The position numbers were made by a program, and so were the translations under genes. A stretch of DNA of 64,000 nucleotides from contig NZ_AQYJ01000027.1 in NCBI RefSeq assembly GCF_000380565.1, positions 124,001 through 188,000 of the forward strand, given 5' to 3'. The notes beneath the pieces were generated by a model. The model was not told the DNA's origin. It did not search any database and saw only the letters and a program-made list of their open reading frames with translations. How positions within the stretch are numbered: the first letter of the stretch is position 1; the number at the start of each line of letters is the position of its first letter. Positions 36,804 to 45,229 of the stretch are shown piece by piece. This stretch comes from Microbulbifer variabilis ATCC 700307. Lineage in GTDB: Bacteria > Pseudomonadota > Gammaproteobacteria > Pseudomonadales > Cellvibrionaceae.

Positions 36804-36847
36804 CAAATAAACCAGGTGCGCCTACGGCACTTCTGATCTAGGCTAGA
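36799..36847 (+). other. attC-like element after the OLD gene (weak)
   Basis: GCTTAAC at 36799 fits the R'' core RYYYAAC and includes the stop codon of the gene before. A short imperfect hairpin (CAGGTGC...GCACTTCTG) follows and GCTAGAT at 36842 is one base from the R' core GTTRRRY. Length about 50 bp is short for attC. Confidence 0.3.
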
Positions 36848-36853
36848 TGAGAT

Positions 36854-37336
36854 ATGAGTATACAACAGATTATTAAAACGCCCGAAGATTGCAGTGAATC
36901 TGAACTAGAGGTGTTTGAAAAATTAATTTTCGAAGGTTGTGAAGTTTCGACTGAAGGACTAAAACAGCGAATTTATAAAGCTGAGAAGCTTATCTTTATC
37001 AAAGATAATAACTGTGTCGCTGTTGGAGCTCTTAAAAATCCAAATAGCAGCTATAAAGCTAGTGTTTTTGGAAAATCAAATGCTCTGGGGCAGAGTCTTT
37101 ATAAATATGAGCTTGGTTGGTTATATGTGACGGAATCTGCCCGAGGTAAAGGCTACAGTAACTTATTAATGAAAGCTATTCTAGAGAGCCTCTCTGAAAG
37201 CACGTGTTTTGCTACTACTCGTGAAGATAATACTCCTATGCATCACCTGTTTAGAAAATTTGGCTTCTCCAGGTTGGGAAAAGCATATAAAAGCACAAAT
37301 GGTGATTACTCTCTTATCCTATATGGAAAGTCATAA
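36854..37336 (+). CDS. GNAT family N-acetyltransferase
   Basis: 160 aa. Central blocks YELGWLYVTESARGKGYSNLLMKAI (acetyl-CoA loop, about 87-111) and TREDNTPMHHLFRKFGFSRLG define a GNAT. The N-terminal half (CEVSTEGLKQRIYKAEKLIFIKD) is less typical. It is AT-rich and stands 50 bp after the OLD gene on the same strand. Small acetyltransferases are frequent integron cassette genes; the substrate is unknown, and a link with the nuclease genes either side is not shown. Confidence 0.8.
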   Translation: MSIQQIIKTPEDCSESELEVFEKLIFEGCEVSTEGLKQRIYKAEKLIFIKDNNCVAVGALKNPNSSYKASVFGKSNALGQSLYKYELGWLYVTESARGKGYSNLLMKAILESLSESTCFATTREDNTPMHHLFRKFGFSRLGKAYKSTNGDYSLILYGKS

Positions 37337-37445
37337 TAAACATAGCGGAGTTTTCCTCTTCTACGGATATCCGACGGGTAGGCATCGTACTGTTTCGTTG
37401 ATCGATTATGTTAACGTTAGGACTTTCATAAGCTAGGAGATCAGA
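37337..37445 (+). other. attC-like intergenic element
   Basis: GTCATAATAA at the stop of the gene before and ACGTTAGGAC at 37414-37423 are a degenerate inverted pair resembling R'' and R' about 80 bp apart. TACGGATATCCG-type pairing lies between them. Position between two same-strand small genes fits a cassette boundary. Confidence 0.35.
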
Positions 37446-38108
37446 ATGAAAAAAATAAATTTCTCAGTAGATGATTTCCTATCTTTTGCAACCTCAATGC
37501 AAGAAGAAGGCTGGGTTACAATGACTCAAAAGAAAAAATTTTCTTACAAGGTAACCCAAGAAGGAATAAAGCTAACACCATCTACAGGTGAAGTACGTAA
37601 TATTTCACATCAAGAAATCAACAAATTTATAAGAGACTTCAATATTAAGCAGTCTTTCAAAACAAGTGATTATACCAAATCATTCAACAAATCATATTTG
37701 CTCGCAATAACAAAAGCATATAACAAAAACAACGATAGCTTTAAGCTTCCTGAAGAAATACTACACCCTCAGAGTTTTGAAGAAGGTGAAACTAAGAAAA
37801 TATACGTAAACTCCCATGAAAGAAATTCAAAAGCACGAAAAGAGTGTATAAACCACCATGGATCGAGATGCTTTGCTTGTAAAGTTAGTTTTAAAGAAAT
37901 ATATGGAAATTATGCTGAAGGGTTTATTCATGTTCATCACATTAAACCTTTGTCAGAAGTAAAAAAAAGAAAAATTATTAACCCTAAAACTGACTTGATT
38001 CCAATATGTCCAAACTGCCATGCAGTAATACATTTGAGGGGAAGATGTCTATCAATAGAGAAACTCGTTGAACTAATAGAAAGCGCAAGATCAAGTAGAT
38101 ATAGATGA
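37446..38108 (+). CDS. HNH endonuclease
   Basis: 220 aa. The C-terminal third is a zinc-bound HNH nuclease: RCFACKV (first Cys pair), FIHVHHIKPLSEV (catalytic His) and LIPICPNCHAVIHLRG (second Cys pair and the last His), in the McrA/5-methylcytosine-type arrangement. The N-terminal region (about 1-110) is Lys-rich, with no motif I recognise, and probably recognises DNA. It follows the OLD and GNAT genes on the same strand, so a restriction or defence role is plausible but inferred. Confidence 0.85.
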   Translation: MKKINFSVDDFLSFATSMQEEGWVTMTQKKKFSYKVTQEGIKLTPSTGEVRNISHQEINKFIRDFNIKQSFKTSDYTKSFNKSYLLAITKAYNKNNDSFKLPEEILHPQSFEEGETKKIYVNSHERNSKARKECINHHGSRCFACKVSFKEIYGNYAEGFIHVHHIKPLSEVKKRKIINPKTDLIPICPNCHAVIHLRGRCLSIEKLVELIESARSSRYR

Positions 38109-38567
38109 CATTCTTAACATATTTACCTTAGGAATTGGCAAGGAATATAATACATGCAGAAAATCTATTTTTAAATTATTTACATAAACTGAAACTATAT
38201 TTCGAAGTAATCTATTATTTACCTGTATATAAGGTGATTTAAATTCTTTAAAGTGCTAGCCTCTGCTTAGAAGTAAATGAATATATGAGCATCTTGGTTT
38301 ATTATACTCATCAAAATTTATTAGAAATACCAAAAAATTTGTAAGAGCTTATGGGGACTCACTCATAAAAAAGGATACATACCGATACCTTAGATTCTAT
38401 TGCATTACTAGACGAGCTGTTCCACACAATTTCTTACCCCCCCCAAAAAAAACCAATGAATCTACACATGAGTATTGTACCCGCTGTCAAATATACGACT
38501 AGGGGGGCTTAAGCTATGGTATAGCCACCCCTAAAACATGCCTTCCATGTTTATAACTAGGTTTTCA
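38109..38567. other. Non-coding AT-rich gap
   Basis: 459 bp between the HNH gene and the csrA paralogue, which converge. It contains a C8A-type homopolymer stretch near 38438-38450 and a short hairpin-forming segment near 38500, but no gene, repeat or attC that I can support. Confidence 0.5.
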
Positions 38568-38753
38568 TCAATTTCCATTCCTTAGAGCAGATTCCTTTTG
38601 TAGACGTATAAATATTTCTTCACGGTGAACGGGTAAAGATTTAGGAGCACGTATTCCTATCTTCACCTGATTACCCTTAACTTCCAATACCGTGATGGAG
38701 ACATTGGCTCCAATTCTTAAGTTTTCACCAGTCCGGCGCTTTAAGATCAACAT
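38568..38753 (-). CDS. csrA: Carbon storage regulator CsrA paralogue
   Basis: 61 aa, full CsrA length. RNA-binding residues are retained: [15 protein letters not shown] (Leu4, Arg6-Arg7) and [15 protein letters not shown] (Arg44 region). A good ribosome site (AGGA, 7 nt before ATG) is present. CsrA dimers bind GGA in 5' leaders and control translation. It differs from the housekeeping sequence at several core positions (for example [18 protein letters not shown]) and it is the only minus-strand gene in the island, so it is probably an accessory copy, perhaps brought by a mobile element. Confidence 0.9.
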   Translation of the reverse strand: MLILKRRTGENLRIGANVSITVLEVKGNQVKIGIRAPKSLPVHREEIFIRLQKESALRNGN

Positions 38754-39484
38754 AGTTATTTCCTACTGATACTCAAACCATAGGTAGACCTTCTCTGATG
38801 GAAGGCTGAAAAAGTAATGTCTTGAGGAAATACGGGGTGGTGCGCGGGAACGGTAGGCATAGAAGAAGAAAAGGCAGGCACAACGCTTCCAGAGCTTGGG
38901 GAGTCGCTCCAAGCCGCTGAATGTACTCCACTTTATTGAAGACGAGCGGGTTTCTAGCGTATGATCCATATAGCCATTTTGATAGTCATGTTATCAATTT
39001 GGTCAGCTGGCCCTTGGTGTTGCTGCACCTTGGGTCAGCGCCTTTTACTGTCTCTTACGTCACGCTACCGTTCTCCTGTGAGAAGATGGTTCTTTAGAAA
39101 ACTCTTAGATGTCTTGATTCTCTCGAATCCCTTTGGTCTTTGGTCATCGGCCTTCAAAAGGCCACCCTATTCCGGCCAAAATACCAATAAATATCAATCG
39201 ATTTTACGCAGCTTTGACACTAAAACAAACTGAATAAAATCCAATAAGATCATTTTTGTGCCTATATTTTTAATGGCGATGCCCTTTCCATTAAGTGCTT
39301 CAGGCCTGAATATCCGGTACGTAAGTCCCTTTCTACTCATAAGTAATTTTTCCAACCCGGACGATCCTATCGATAGATAGTTTTTTTCTGGATAGAAAAT
39401 CTTCCGATTTTTGGAATCAGTTGACCAAATGATATGATGCGATTTCTTTTGAGTATTCTGATTTACCTTCGGTAGGGTGTAAAA
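38754..39484. other. Non-coding or decayed stretch
   Basis: 731 bp without a gene that I can support. An open frame at 38961-39233 (plus) and one at 38763-38969 (minus) give proteins of odd composition rich in Ser, Arg and Trp with no motif. GC is locally higher (about 38860-39160) than its surroundings, so this may be a remnant of an inserted gene. Confidence 0.45.
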
Positions 39485-40084
39485 GTGTATAAGTACTTCG
39501 GGTTATTAGCGTTAATATTTGTATCTGCCTGCGCTACAAATATACCGGTAGAAAAATTAAGTGGTTTAGAAGCAAGAACACACCTTGATCATGAATACTG
39601 GAGCGTCTCACTGCCAGGCAAGTGGAGCTATGAGGATAGTGAGGGTATGATCATCGCCACATCTCCAGAAGGTCAATATGCGCTCTATATCACGGTTTAT
39701 ACCGCCTCAGAACCTGCACCCAGCACAGCCTGGGGCAACGAGGAGATTAAGCATCTTAAGTCTGGAAAATATTCAAGGCCGGGGTATCTTTTTGATTTTC
39801 AAAAAGAGCAGAGTTATGAAAAAAACGGCAATGCTTATTACGAGCTTGATGGCATAGACGTAAAGAATGAAATGAGGCTATATAGCAAAGGAATACATCT
39901 GGGAAGTATATTCTATACAGTATCATTTCATGATTACTATTATACCGACTCTCTAGAATCAGACAGTATATTGAAATTGATTCTTAACTTGTTTGAGACA
40001 AGAGAAGATGAATTTAAGTGGGAAGGTACAAAAAGCTTAGTCCAAGGTAGTACAGCAAGTATGAGTTTTCAGCATGACCTTTAA
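39485..40084 (+). CDS. Lipoprotein of unknown function
   Basis: 199 aa with a lipoprotein signal (MYKYFGLLALIFVSAC, Cys at 16). The mature part has a strand-rich pattern around WSVSLPGKWSYEDSEGMIIATSPEGQYALYITVY, like small stress-related domains that sense or bind ligands, but I cannot assign a family. Start is GTG 39485, with only a weak ribosome site (TAGGG). AT-rich; stands alone between two non-coding gaps, as cassette genes do. Confidence 0.65.
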   Translation: MYKYFGLLALIFVSACATNIPVEKLSGLEARTHLDHEYWSVSLPGKWSYEDSEGMIIATSPEGQYALYITVYTASEPAPSTAWGNEEIKHLKSGKYSRPGYLFDFQKEQSYEKNGNAYYELDGIDVKNEMRLYSKGIHLGSIFYTVSFHDYYYTDSLESDSILKLILNLFETREDEFKWEGTKSLVQGSTASMSFQHDL

Positions 40085-40210
40085 GGGGAGATCACATACA
40101 CCCCGACCTGTAAAGATATTGAATGCCCGTAGATATCTAAGCCAATAGGATGTATAACTATTGATGAACTTAAGACCAATCAAAACTCTACTAATATATT
40201 TGCTAATCCC

Positions 40211-40441
40211 ATGAAGAAGATAGTGATCTTATCTTTAATGATGTTAAGTTTGTATACGTTAGGATTCTTTACTCAAGCCTTAGCTTATTCTCAACTGGGT
40301 ATTAATCTTAACAAGTATCTATATGCTCCATGGATCAAACATTTAGAAATGGACAACCCTATAAAGGTAACTTACAACAAAAGCGTAGAGTTCTGGTGTT
40401 CTCGTGTAGAAGGATGCAGTTATCAGAACCCTAATCTTTGA
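40211..40441 (+). CDS. Small exported protein of unknown function
   Basis: 76 aa with an N-terminal hydrophobic signal (MKKIVILSLMMLSLYTLGFFTQALA, about 1-25) and a short mature part with one Cys pair (FWCSRVEGCSY). No family recognised. Same strand and spacing as its neighbours in the island. Confidence 0.5.
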   Translation: MKKIVILSLMMLSLYTLGFFTQALAYSQLGINLNKYLYAPWIKHLEMDNPIKVTYNKSVEFWCSRVEGCSYQNPNL

Positions 40442-40504
40442 TTGGCCACAGCAATCGAATCGATTTATTAATTAGATGTTATTAGTAATTAGGAATATCT
40501 CCCA

Positions 40505-41017
40505 ATGATGTGGAGCAAGCTGAAATCTCTAGTTGAAGAAAAATTTTCTCCATCCCTGGATGGCCGTATCTCTATCAATAGTACCAGTTATGGAAACTGC
40601 TCATGTGGACATGCCTGGTTGACTCTTGATAAAGAGGTCATAGCAAACTTCTGTACAAGGGCCTTTTGGAATAGAGCGAGTGGTGATTACTATAGAAAAG
40701 ATAATCGCTGGGTTACTGATTCCGATGTGCCTGAGCATGTAAGTGAAAAGCAGAAACTATCCTATGGTGAGGTGGAGTATGGAGAGTTATCTCGACAAGA
40801 TGCCTATGAAGCCTGCTGGGAATTCGTTCATGATCTTAAAGTGGACGAAGCTCTAGATTCTAAAGATCCATTGATTCAATCCCTAGCAACACTGGATAAG
40901 CGTTTAGGCAAACGTAGACTTAAAGAAATCAACACTTCGAATTTACACCCACTAGCAAAGAAATTATTGAGCTTTAGATTAGAAGCTGAAGGCATTAGAG
41001 CCCCGACCAACACATAA
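40505..41017 (+). CDS. Hypothetical protein, SF0329-like
   Basis: 170 aa, soluble. Begins MMWSKLKSLVEEKFSPSLDGRISINSTSYGNCSCGHAWLTLD, which I associate with the SF0329 family of small conserved proteins found in accessory DNA; the function is not known. The CSCGHAW segment could hold a metal. Next in a row of same-strand island genes, 63 bp after the previous one. The stop is immediately followed by an attC-like hairpin. Confidence 0.6.
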   Translation: MMWSKLKSLVEEKFSPSLDGRISINSTSYGNCSCGHAWLTLDKEVIANFCTRAFWNRASGDYYRKDNRWVTDSDVPEHVSEKQKLSYGEVEYGELSRQDAYEACWEFVHDLKVDEALDSKDPLIQSLATLDKRLGKRRLKEINTSNLHPLAKKLLSFRLEAEGIRAPTNT

Positions 41018-41063
41018 CAAACAACCTCAATGCAACGCCCAGCAATCCCATTGTCTTATGTTT
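41009..41063 (+). other. attC-like hairpin
   Basis: ACATAAC (containing the stop of the gene before) pairs with TTATGT, and CAATG with CATTG inside it, leaving a loop of about 16 nt. This is the two-step imperfect palindrome expected of a short attC, but the R' core is imperfect. Confidence 0.35.
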
Positions 41064-41095
41064 TTTCAGACAGATTTTAGTATTTTATATCTATT

Positions 41096-41446
41096 ATGAG
41101 AAATCTATTAATACTTACAGTTCTATTTTGCAGCTATGATGCCCATACAGAATCTTCAATAAATTATTCTATTGGAGTATCTATCGAACATATAATCGAA
41201 GGTGGGGCAAAAGTAAAAATAAAGTCAGAAAAGCAATTAACGTATAATATTAATCTGTCTGAATTTAGGGATTGCATATTCGAAAAGGCTATCCTGGAAA
41301 CAAAAAGTGATAAATTTCCGGATAAGATACTGATGCCAGTTGAAGGCTGGCTTTCATTTTCTATTGAACCAGAAACTAAAGAAAGCACTTTCATAACATT
41401 ATACTGCGAATCAGGTAAGTATGTCGTTTATACGATTTGGTTGTAA
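41096..41446 (+). CDS. Exported hypothetical protein
   Basis: 116 aa with a probable signal peptide (MRNLLILTVLFCSYDAHT, about 1-18) and a strand-rich mature part (SIGVSIEHIIEGGAKVKIKSEKQLTYNINL). Two Cys (DCIFE and LYCES) may form a disulfide. No family recognised. AT-rich, same strand as neighbours. Confidence 0.55.
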   Translation: MRNLLILTVLFCSYDAHTESSINYSIGVSIEHIIEGGAKVKIKSEKQLTYNINLSEFRDCIFEKAILETKSDKFPDKILMPVEGWLSFSIEPETKESTFITLYCESGKYVVYTIWL

Positions 41447-41505
41447 TCCTAAGTATGACAAGTGATATGATTCAGCTTATTTAAAATTCCTTGTCAAGGG
41501 ACACT

Positions 41506-41880
41506 ATGGATGACCGCGCATTTACAAAGCTGATCGATTTCCTGGAAAAAGTTCCTGCGATTCATGGTACTGTTGTAAAAGGATCAGATGAAATAGGTCG
41601 CTGGTGGGTAAAGTTTGAGATCGATATAACTCACCAGTTCGCATGGCATACTGTTCAAGAATTTGGCTATGTTCTAAATTACCTTTCTGTGGATGAAAGG
41701 TTGCCGACTTCGTTTCATCCAGTATCTCCACCTCCTTACATAAATGGCGGACCGGAAGAGTTTTTATCATGGGTCATTGAGTGCCATGATTCTGAATTCA
41801 GACCCGGAACTTGCGCGGAGTGGCTTTTGGGGCGCTTACCAAGGCCCGTAGAGGACTTGGAACAGTGGATCGCGGAGTAA
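41506..41880 (+). CDS. Hypothetical cytosolic protein
   Basis: 124 aa from the ATG at 41506, preceded by AAGGGA; a TTG at 41491 is in frame but less likely. Rich in Trp (GRWWVKFEIDITHQFAWHTVQ; LSWVIECH). No membrane or signal region. I do not recognise the family. The composition suggests an immunity-type or small regulatory protein, but nothing beyond that can be read. The 250-bp gap after it ends in TTAGTTAGAG, similar to an attC core. Confidence 0.55.
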   Translation: MDDRAFTKLIDFLEKVPAIHGTVVKGSDEIGRWWVKFEIDITHQFAWHTVQEFGYVLNYLSVDERLPTSFHPVSPPPYINGGPEEFLSWVIECHDSEFRPGTCAEWLLGRLPRPVEDLEQWIAE

Positions 41881-42130
41881 CATGATATTAGATCCATATT
41901 CGATAACCTACATTCCGTGCTTACGCCACGCTAGCACAAGACGATTTCATCGCAGTAAGGATCGGGGAAAACTAATATAGCCACTAAAATAGCTTTGTCA
42001 CCATTAGCCAACACACTGATTGGTATGTTTTTTAGTTAGAGTGATCCTTTATTTTTGGGATATATTTAAAGGTGATATAATACAGTATTATTTTTAAAAT
42101 ACTGGTGGCTTAACAAGAGGTATCAAATAT

Positions 42131-42694
42131 ATGAATAAAATATTTACAATACTGGCATCCATAGCTATTACGTCATGCGCAAACAACACTAATGTTACAA
42201 ACTTTCAAAGTAATGGAAACCTAGAAGCATCCAAGCCAGCATCGTGTGTGGATATTAATGAGCTCCAGGCCAATCAAAATCCTGCTGATATATTTGCAGG
42301 CATGAAGACATGCCTAAACTCTGAAAATTATTCAGATGCAGCAAAAATGTATTACGCTGCTATGACTTATGGAATTTATGACACCAAAAGGGTTAGCGAT
42401 AAAACATCACATCAAGGCGTCATAGTTCTTCGCATGAATACATTAAGCGGCCTTTCAGAGCAACAGTTTTCTCTTCTACAATCAGAGATCAATGCGATCT
42501 TGGAAAGTAATGAGCAGGTATGCAAGGCTTTAAGTGAACGAGGGCTACCGACCTATCATCCAAAATACATGATTCAGCATGGTATAGGTGCTTTCACCGA
42601 CAACCAAGCTAACAATGGTCTAGTTGAGAACTTTGATAGTCAATCAGCCTGGTCTGAAGCTATTGATAAAACAGTTAAGTGCAAACAAAGCTAA
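42131..42694 (+). CDS. Lipoprotein of unknown function
   Basis: 187 aa with a lipoprotein signal (MNKIFTILASIAITSC, Cys at 16). The mature protein has a helix-rich repeat-like middle (ADIFAGMKTCLNSENYSDAAKMYYAAMTYGIYD), resembling a short Sel1/TPR-type scaffold, with further Cys residues. Members of this kind occur in accessory regions of marine gammaproteobacteria. Function unknown. Confidence 0.6.
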   Translation: MNKIFTILASIAITSCANNTNVTNFQSNGNLEASKPASCVDINELQANQNPADIFAGMKTCLNSENYSDAAKMYYAAMTYGIYDTKRVSDKTSHQGVIVLRMNTLSGLSEQQFSLLQSEINAILESNEQVCKALSERGLPTYHPKYMIQHGIGAFTDNQANNGLVENFDSQSAWSEAIDKTVKCKQS

Positions 42695-42764
42695 CATGCA
42701 CTTGATGTCGATCTAATTTTCCGCTTTGCTCCAAATCTGCTAAAAGTACGAAGGTTAATAGTCT

Positions 42765-43034
42765 ATGAACCAAGAATATGGTTTGATATTTTCTTTATTT
42801 TTGCTAGCAGCTTTTAATCTTTACGCTTCATACAGATGTATACGTTCTGATTACTCCCATAGGGCTCAAAAGATCATCCAATGCATCCTGGTTTGGCTAT
42901 TTCCATTGGTTGGCGGTTTGGTGATTATTCATTTTTCGGAACCAATGGATACAAGTCCAAATTATAAATCGCCTGACGTTGCGCCAAGCCAAGATGCCTA
43001 CCCTACCTCCAATGGAGGTATAGGAGGGGATTAA
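42765..43034 (+). CDS. Small membrane protein of unknown function
   Basis: 89 aa with two hydrophobic segments (about 6-24 and 37-56) separated by a basic loop (YRCIRSDYSHRAQK) and a polar C-terminal tail rich in Pro, Ser and Gly. No family recognised. Same strand as the rest of the island; followed by a 500-bp non-coding gap with hairpins. Confidence 0.55.
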   Translation: MNQEYGLIFSLFLLAAFNLYASYRCIRSDYSHRAQKIIQCILVWLFPLVGGLVIIHFSEPMDTSPNYKSPDVAPSQDAYPTSNGGIGGD

Positions 43035-43127
43035 GTTCATACATCAATACTTAGCATGCGCCGGCGCGAAGACAAAACGTCACATAAATGAAATCGCTCT
43101 AAGCAGGTCGTTCAATGTGCGACAGCT

Positions 43128-43200
43128 ATAACCAGGCCAGGTAAGATCGCCCAGCCGGTGGCTGGGCTGTACAGCCTACGCTCCACCTTGAGACATGTGA
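43128..43200 (+). other. GC-rich hairpin in non-coding gap, possible attC core
   Basis: GCCCAGCC-GGT-GGCTGGGC (8-bp stem, 43149-43167) stands alone in AT-rich DNA after a CTATAAC sequence. It could be the variable stem of an attC for the previous cassette. The rest of 43035-43400 holds no gene. Confidence 0.3.
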
Positions 43201-43399
43201 CGCATGGGGAGCTTTCTGAATTGATAGAAACAGAGTTGTACACGCATTCCATGGAAATTCTGACCCGAGTATCATGAACCGGTGCAATACTCGTGCATTA
43301 CTCACTTTCGACTTTCAGGGCAGCGGTTGTCTTTACTGCCAACCGGCTACCGAAGGTTTGGGCGGACCAACTTGCGCATAACTGAGCACTGGCCCGAAG

Positions 43400-43491
43400 C
43401 CGCTATAATCAAATTCGCGGGATAGGCTTCGCCTAGTTTGTTAAATTCTTGCGAGCTGCATGACGGCTCGGTCAACCTTAACGTTAGACAG
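43400..43491 (+). other. attC-like element before the NTF2-like gene
   Basis: The right end TTAACGTTAGAC contains a full R' core GTTAGAC at 43483-43489. Two hairpins lie to the left (TAGG-CTTCG-CCTA and CGAGC...GCTCG). The R'' side is not clear (CTATAATC near 43405). About 90 bp, a normal attC length. Confidence 0.45.
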
Positions 43492-43551
43492 TGGTAGATG
43501 TCTGTCCATGCGTTCGACCACAATCGGACGCGAACGAAGAAGAATCGAAAA

Positions 43552-43950
43552 ATGAATAGTGAACAGGCCGAAGCGTTCCTGGATGAGATGGCCAAAGCGG
43601 TATGTGATCCGAACGCTGATTCTAAGGTCACCGACCGCTACTTTACCGAAGACTTCGTGCAGGAGATCGATGACACGACGATTGGGCGATCGCAACTCGA
43701 TTCGCGTATCAATTTGTTCCGTATGGAGTACTCGGCCGTCAGGTTCGACTACCTTTCCGTAATTGGCGAGGGCGATCGGATAGCTGATGTGCATCTGGTG
43801 CGCGCGAAGGCGAAAGATGGCCAACAGCTCACAATCAAGGTAATCAGCCTGTACACGCTAAGAGACGGTCGGATCTCGCGCGCCGAATCCCTTAGCCGCC
43901 TTATCGAAGGGAATCCGGAGGACCTGCAATTACTCGTGCGTGGTGAATGA
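43552..43950 (+). CDS. NTF2-like/SnoaL-like fold protein
   Basis: 132 aa from the ATG at 43552; the ATG 18 codons upstream at 43498 is possible but adds a basic, unlikely leader. The pattern AEAFLDEMAKAVCDPNADSKVTDRYFTEDFVQEIDD, then VRFDYLSVIGEGDRIADVHLVRAKA and TIKVISLYTLRDGRISRAESLSR is a cone-shaped alpha+beta NTF2 fold, used by small isomerases and binding proteins. Its base composition is clearly GC-richer than the genes either side, so it has a separate origin, in line with cassette assembly. Ligand unknown. Confidence 0.72.
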   Translation: MNSEQAEAFLDEMAKAVCDPNADSKVTDRYFTEDFVQEIDDTTIGRSQLDSRINLFRMEYSAVRFDYLSVIGEGDRIADVHLVRAKAKDGQQLTIKVISLYTLRDGRISRAESLSRLIEGNPEDLQLLVRGE

Positions 43951-44162
43951 GGCGATCGACCGCTGGACCTCGGTTTCACTGGAGATGATAACGCGAACCG
44001 CCTCCAGGCATCGGTTTTGGCGAAGTCCTCCAACTTTCTCTCGAATTGCTTAATCAGCTTACGAGTCGCCCAGAGCTTTATGATCATCGAAGGCAATACC
44101 CAAGTGCTAACCGAAGCATCCCCCAGTCCGGTACTCGCGTGCCGACTGGTACGAGAACATAT

Positions 44163-44219
44163 CACACAATAAGTTAATCCAGCCGAACGCTTCGCGGCCG
44201 GCTGGTTGAGGCGTTATGC
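44163..44219 (+). other. attC site (good match)
   Basis: The right end is GTTGAGGC-GTTATGC, with R' core GTTATGC at 44213-44219. A strong inner stem CCAGCC/GGCTGG (44179-84 with 44200-05) and an upper CGC-TTC-GCG hairpin form the attC arm; TTAATCC and GGTTGAGG correspond to the L'' and L' boxes. The left core (ACACAATAAG) is a degenerate GCATAACAAG. It lies just before the DUF1330 gene. Confidence 0.65.
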
Positions 44220-44241
44220 ATCAAAAGAGATTATGGTGTAA

Positions 44242-44538
44242 ATGCAAATGAAAGGGTATTTGGTTTTAGATTTCTCAATTAAAGTATTAGAGAGCTTCTT
44301 AGAATACGCTGAAAAAATACCGGTATTTATTGAAAAGCATGGCGGCAGATACATTGTAAAAGGAGTGGTTCCAGAAATAATGGAAGGTAATTGGATTCCG
44401 GAGAGGTTGGTGATATTGGAATTTCCATCAACTGAAAAAGCAAAAGAGTTTTTAGCTGATCCAGAAGCACAGGATCTATTTGAGATACGCCACAACACAA
44501 CAAATAGTCAATTAATATTGGCGGAAGGTTGTGTTTAA
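44242..44538 (+). CDS. DUF1330 domain-containing protein
   Basis: 98 aa (a second ATG at 44248 would give 96). It has the DUF1330 features: an N-terminal strand MKGYLVLDFSI, FLEYAEKIPVFIEKHGGRYIVKGVVPEIMEGNW, then PERLVILEFPSTEKAKEFLADPEAQ. The fold is a dimeric ferredoxin-like barrel related to the ABM group. Function not known. It is a single-gene unit between two attC-like sites, the layout of an integron cassette. Confidence 0.85.
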   Translation: MQMKGYLVLDFSIKVLESFLEYAEKIPVFIEKHGGRYIVKGVVPEIMEGNWIPERLVILEFPSTEKAKEFLADPEAQDLFEIRHNTTNSQLILAEGCV

Positions 44539-44541
44539 TCA

Positions 44542-44628
44542 ATCATAACAAAGCTAGGCATAATCGCTCACTTTTTGGGGTGAACCTCCGCACTACGCGC
44601 TCCGGCCTGTGCTGGCGGCGTTAAGAAT
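44542..44628 (+). other. attC-like element after the DUF1330 gene
   Basis: R''-like TCATAAC (44543-44549) and R' GTTAAGA (44620-44626) are near inverted complements (6 of 7). AAAGCTAGGC follows the left core and GCTGGCGGC precedes the right one; the middle is long and imperfectly paired. About 85 bp. Confidence 0.5.
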
Positions 44629-44629
44629 C

Positions 44630-44935
44630 ATGGAAGAATTTATGCCTATAACGGGAGAATATTTCTGCGGAGACATTCAATATAGAGTAAATGGAAAACT
44701 TCGAGATTCAAAATCTTGCCATTGCTCTCGATGTCGCAAGGCATTTAGTTCATCTGCATCAGCCCTTGTAGATCCAGATGAATTTGAGTGGCTTTCTGGC
44801 GAGTCTCTCTTAACCTCGTTTGTCGGCAAACATGGATATGGCTTTCACTACAGAACTGCATCATTTACTCTACCCATTAAATCGCACGGTTTCGGCGTCC
44901 TTGGCCACCTCCCCTGTGGGCCAAGCATTAAATGA
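44630..44935 (+). pseudogene. GFA/CENP-V family protein with decayed C-terminus
   Basis: The first 66 or so residues (EYFCGDIQYRVNG...SCHCSRCRKAFSSSASALVDP...FVGKHGYGFHY) are a clear GFA domain with its CHCSxCRK zinc site. The expected second zinc pair (F-C-x-x-C-G) is missing; after GFHY the frame runs into unrelated sequence and stops at 101 aa, against about 130 in complete members. Likely a truncated or frameshifted cassette gene. Confidence 0.6.
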
Positions 44936-45137
44936 TGTTGCTGTTTGTCAATTCGTAGTTTTGCCAGCGGCCCCCTCCCCCTAAGATCTCACCGTGTTGC
45001 AGTTGCCATTCGCTGGTAGTTAGCATTTAATGGAATGCCATTAAATGGTGATCTTCCTACAGGGAAGTTTCATCCTATTAGTTCACGCCTATGCTGGGCG
45101 TACCAAATGCCTGCAATCTGATCCCCGGTTGCTGTTA

Positions 45138-45205
45138 CCTTTTTTTGCCACAATACCGGCAAAAAATGCGCCAGTAGCCTCCGGCAATTGAGGCAAGCGT
45201 ATCTT
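45138..45205 (+). other. attC-like element before the second GFA gene
   Basis: TTTTTTGCC and GGCAAAAAA (9-bp stem, 45141-45166) are followed by TTGAGGC at 45188-45194, the same box that lies before the right core in the sites at 44206 and 45677. The R' core (AAGCGTATC) is degenerate. The gap 44936-45229 has no gene. Confidence 0.4.
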
Positions 45206-45229
45206 TCATCGTAATTGGCACTAATTATT

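Noticed and set aside
38961..39233. Plus-strand open frame of 90 codons beside csrA
   Set aside because: Odd Ser/Arg/Trp composition, no ribosome site, no homology that I can recognise.
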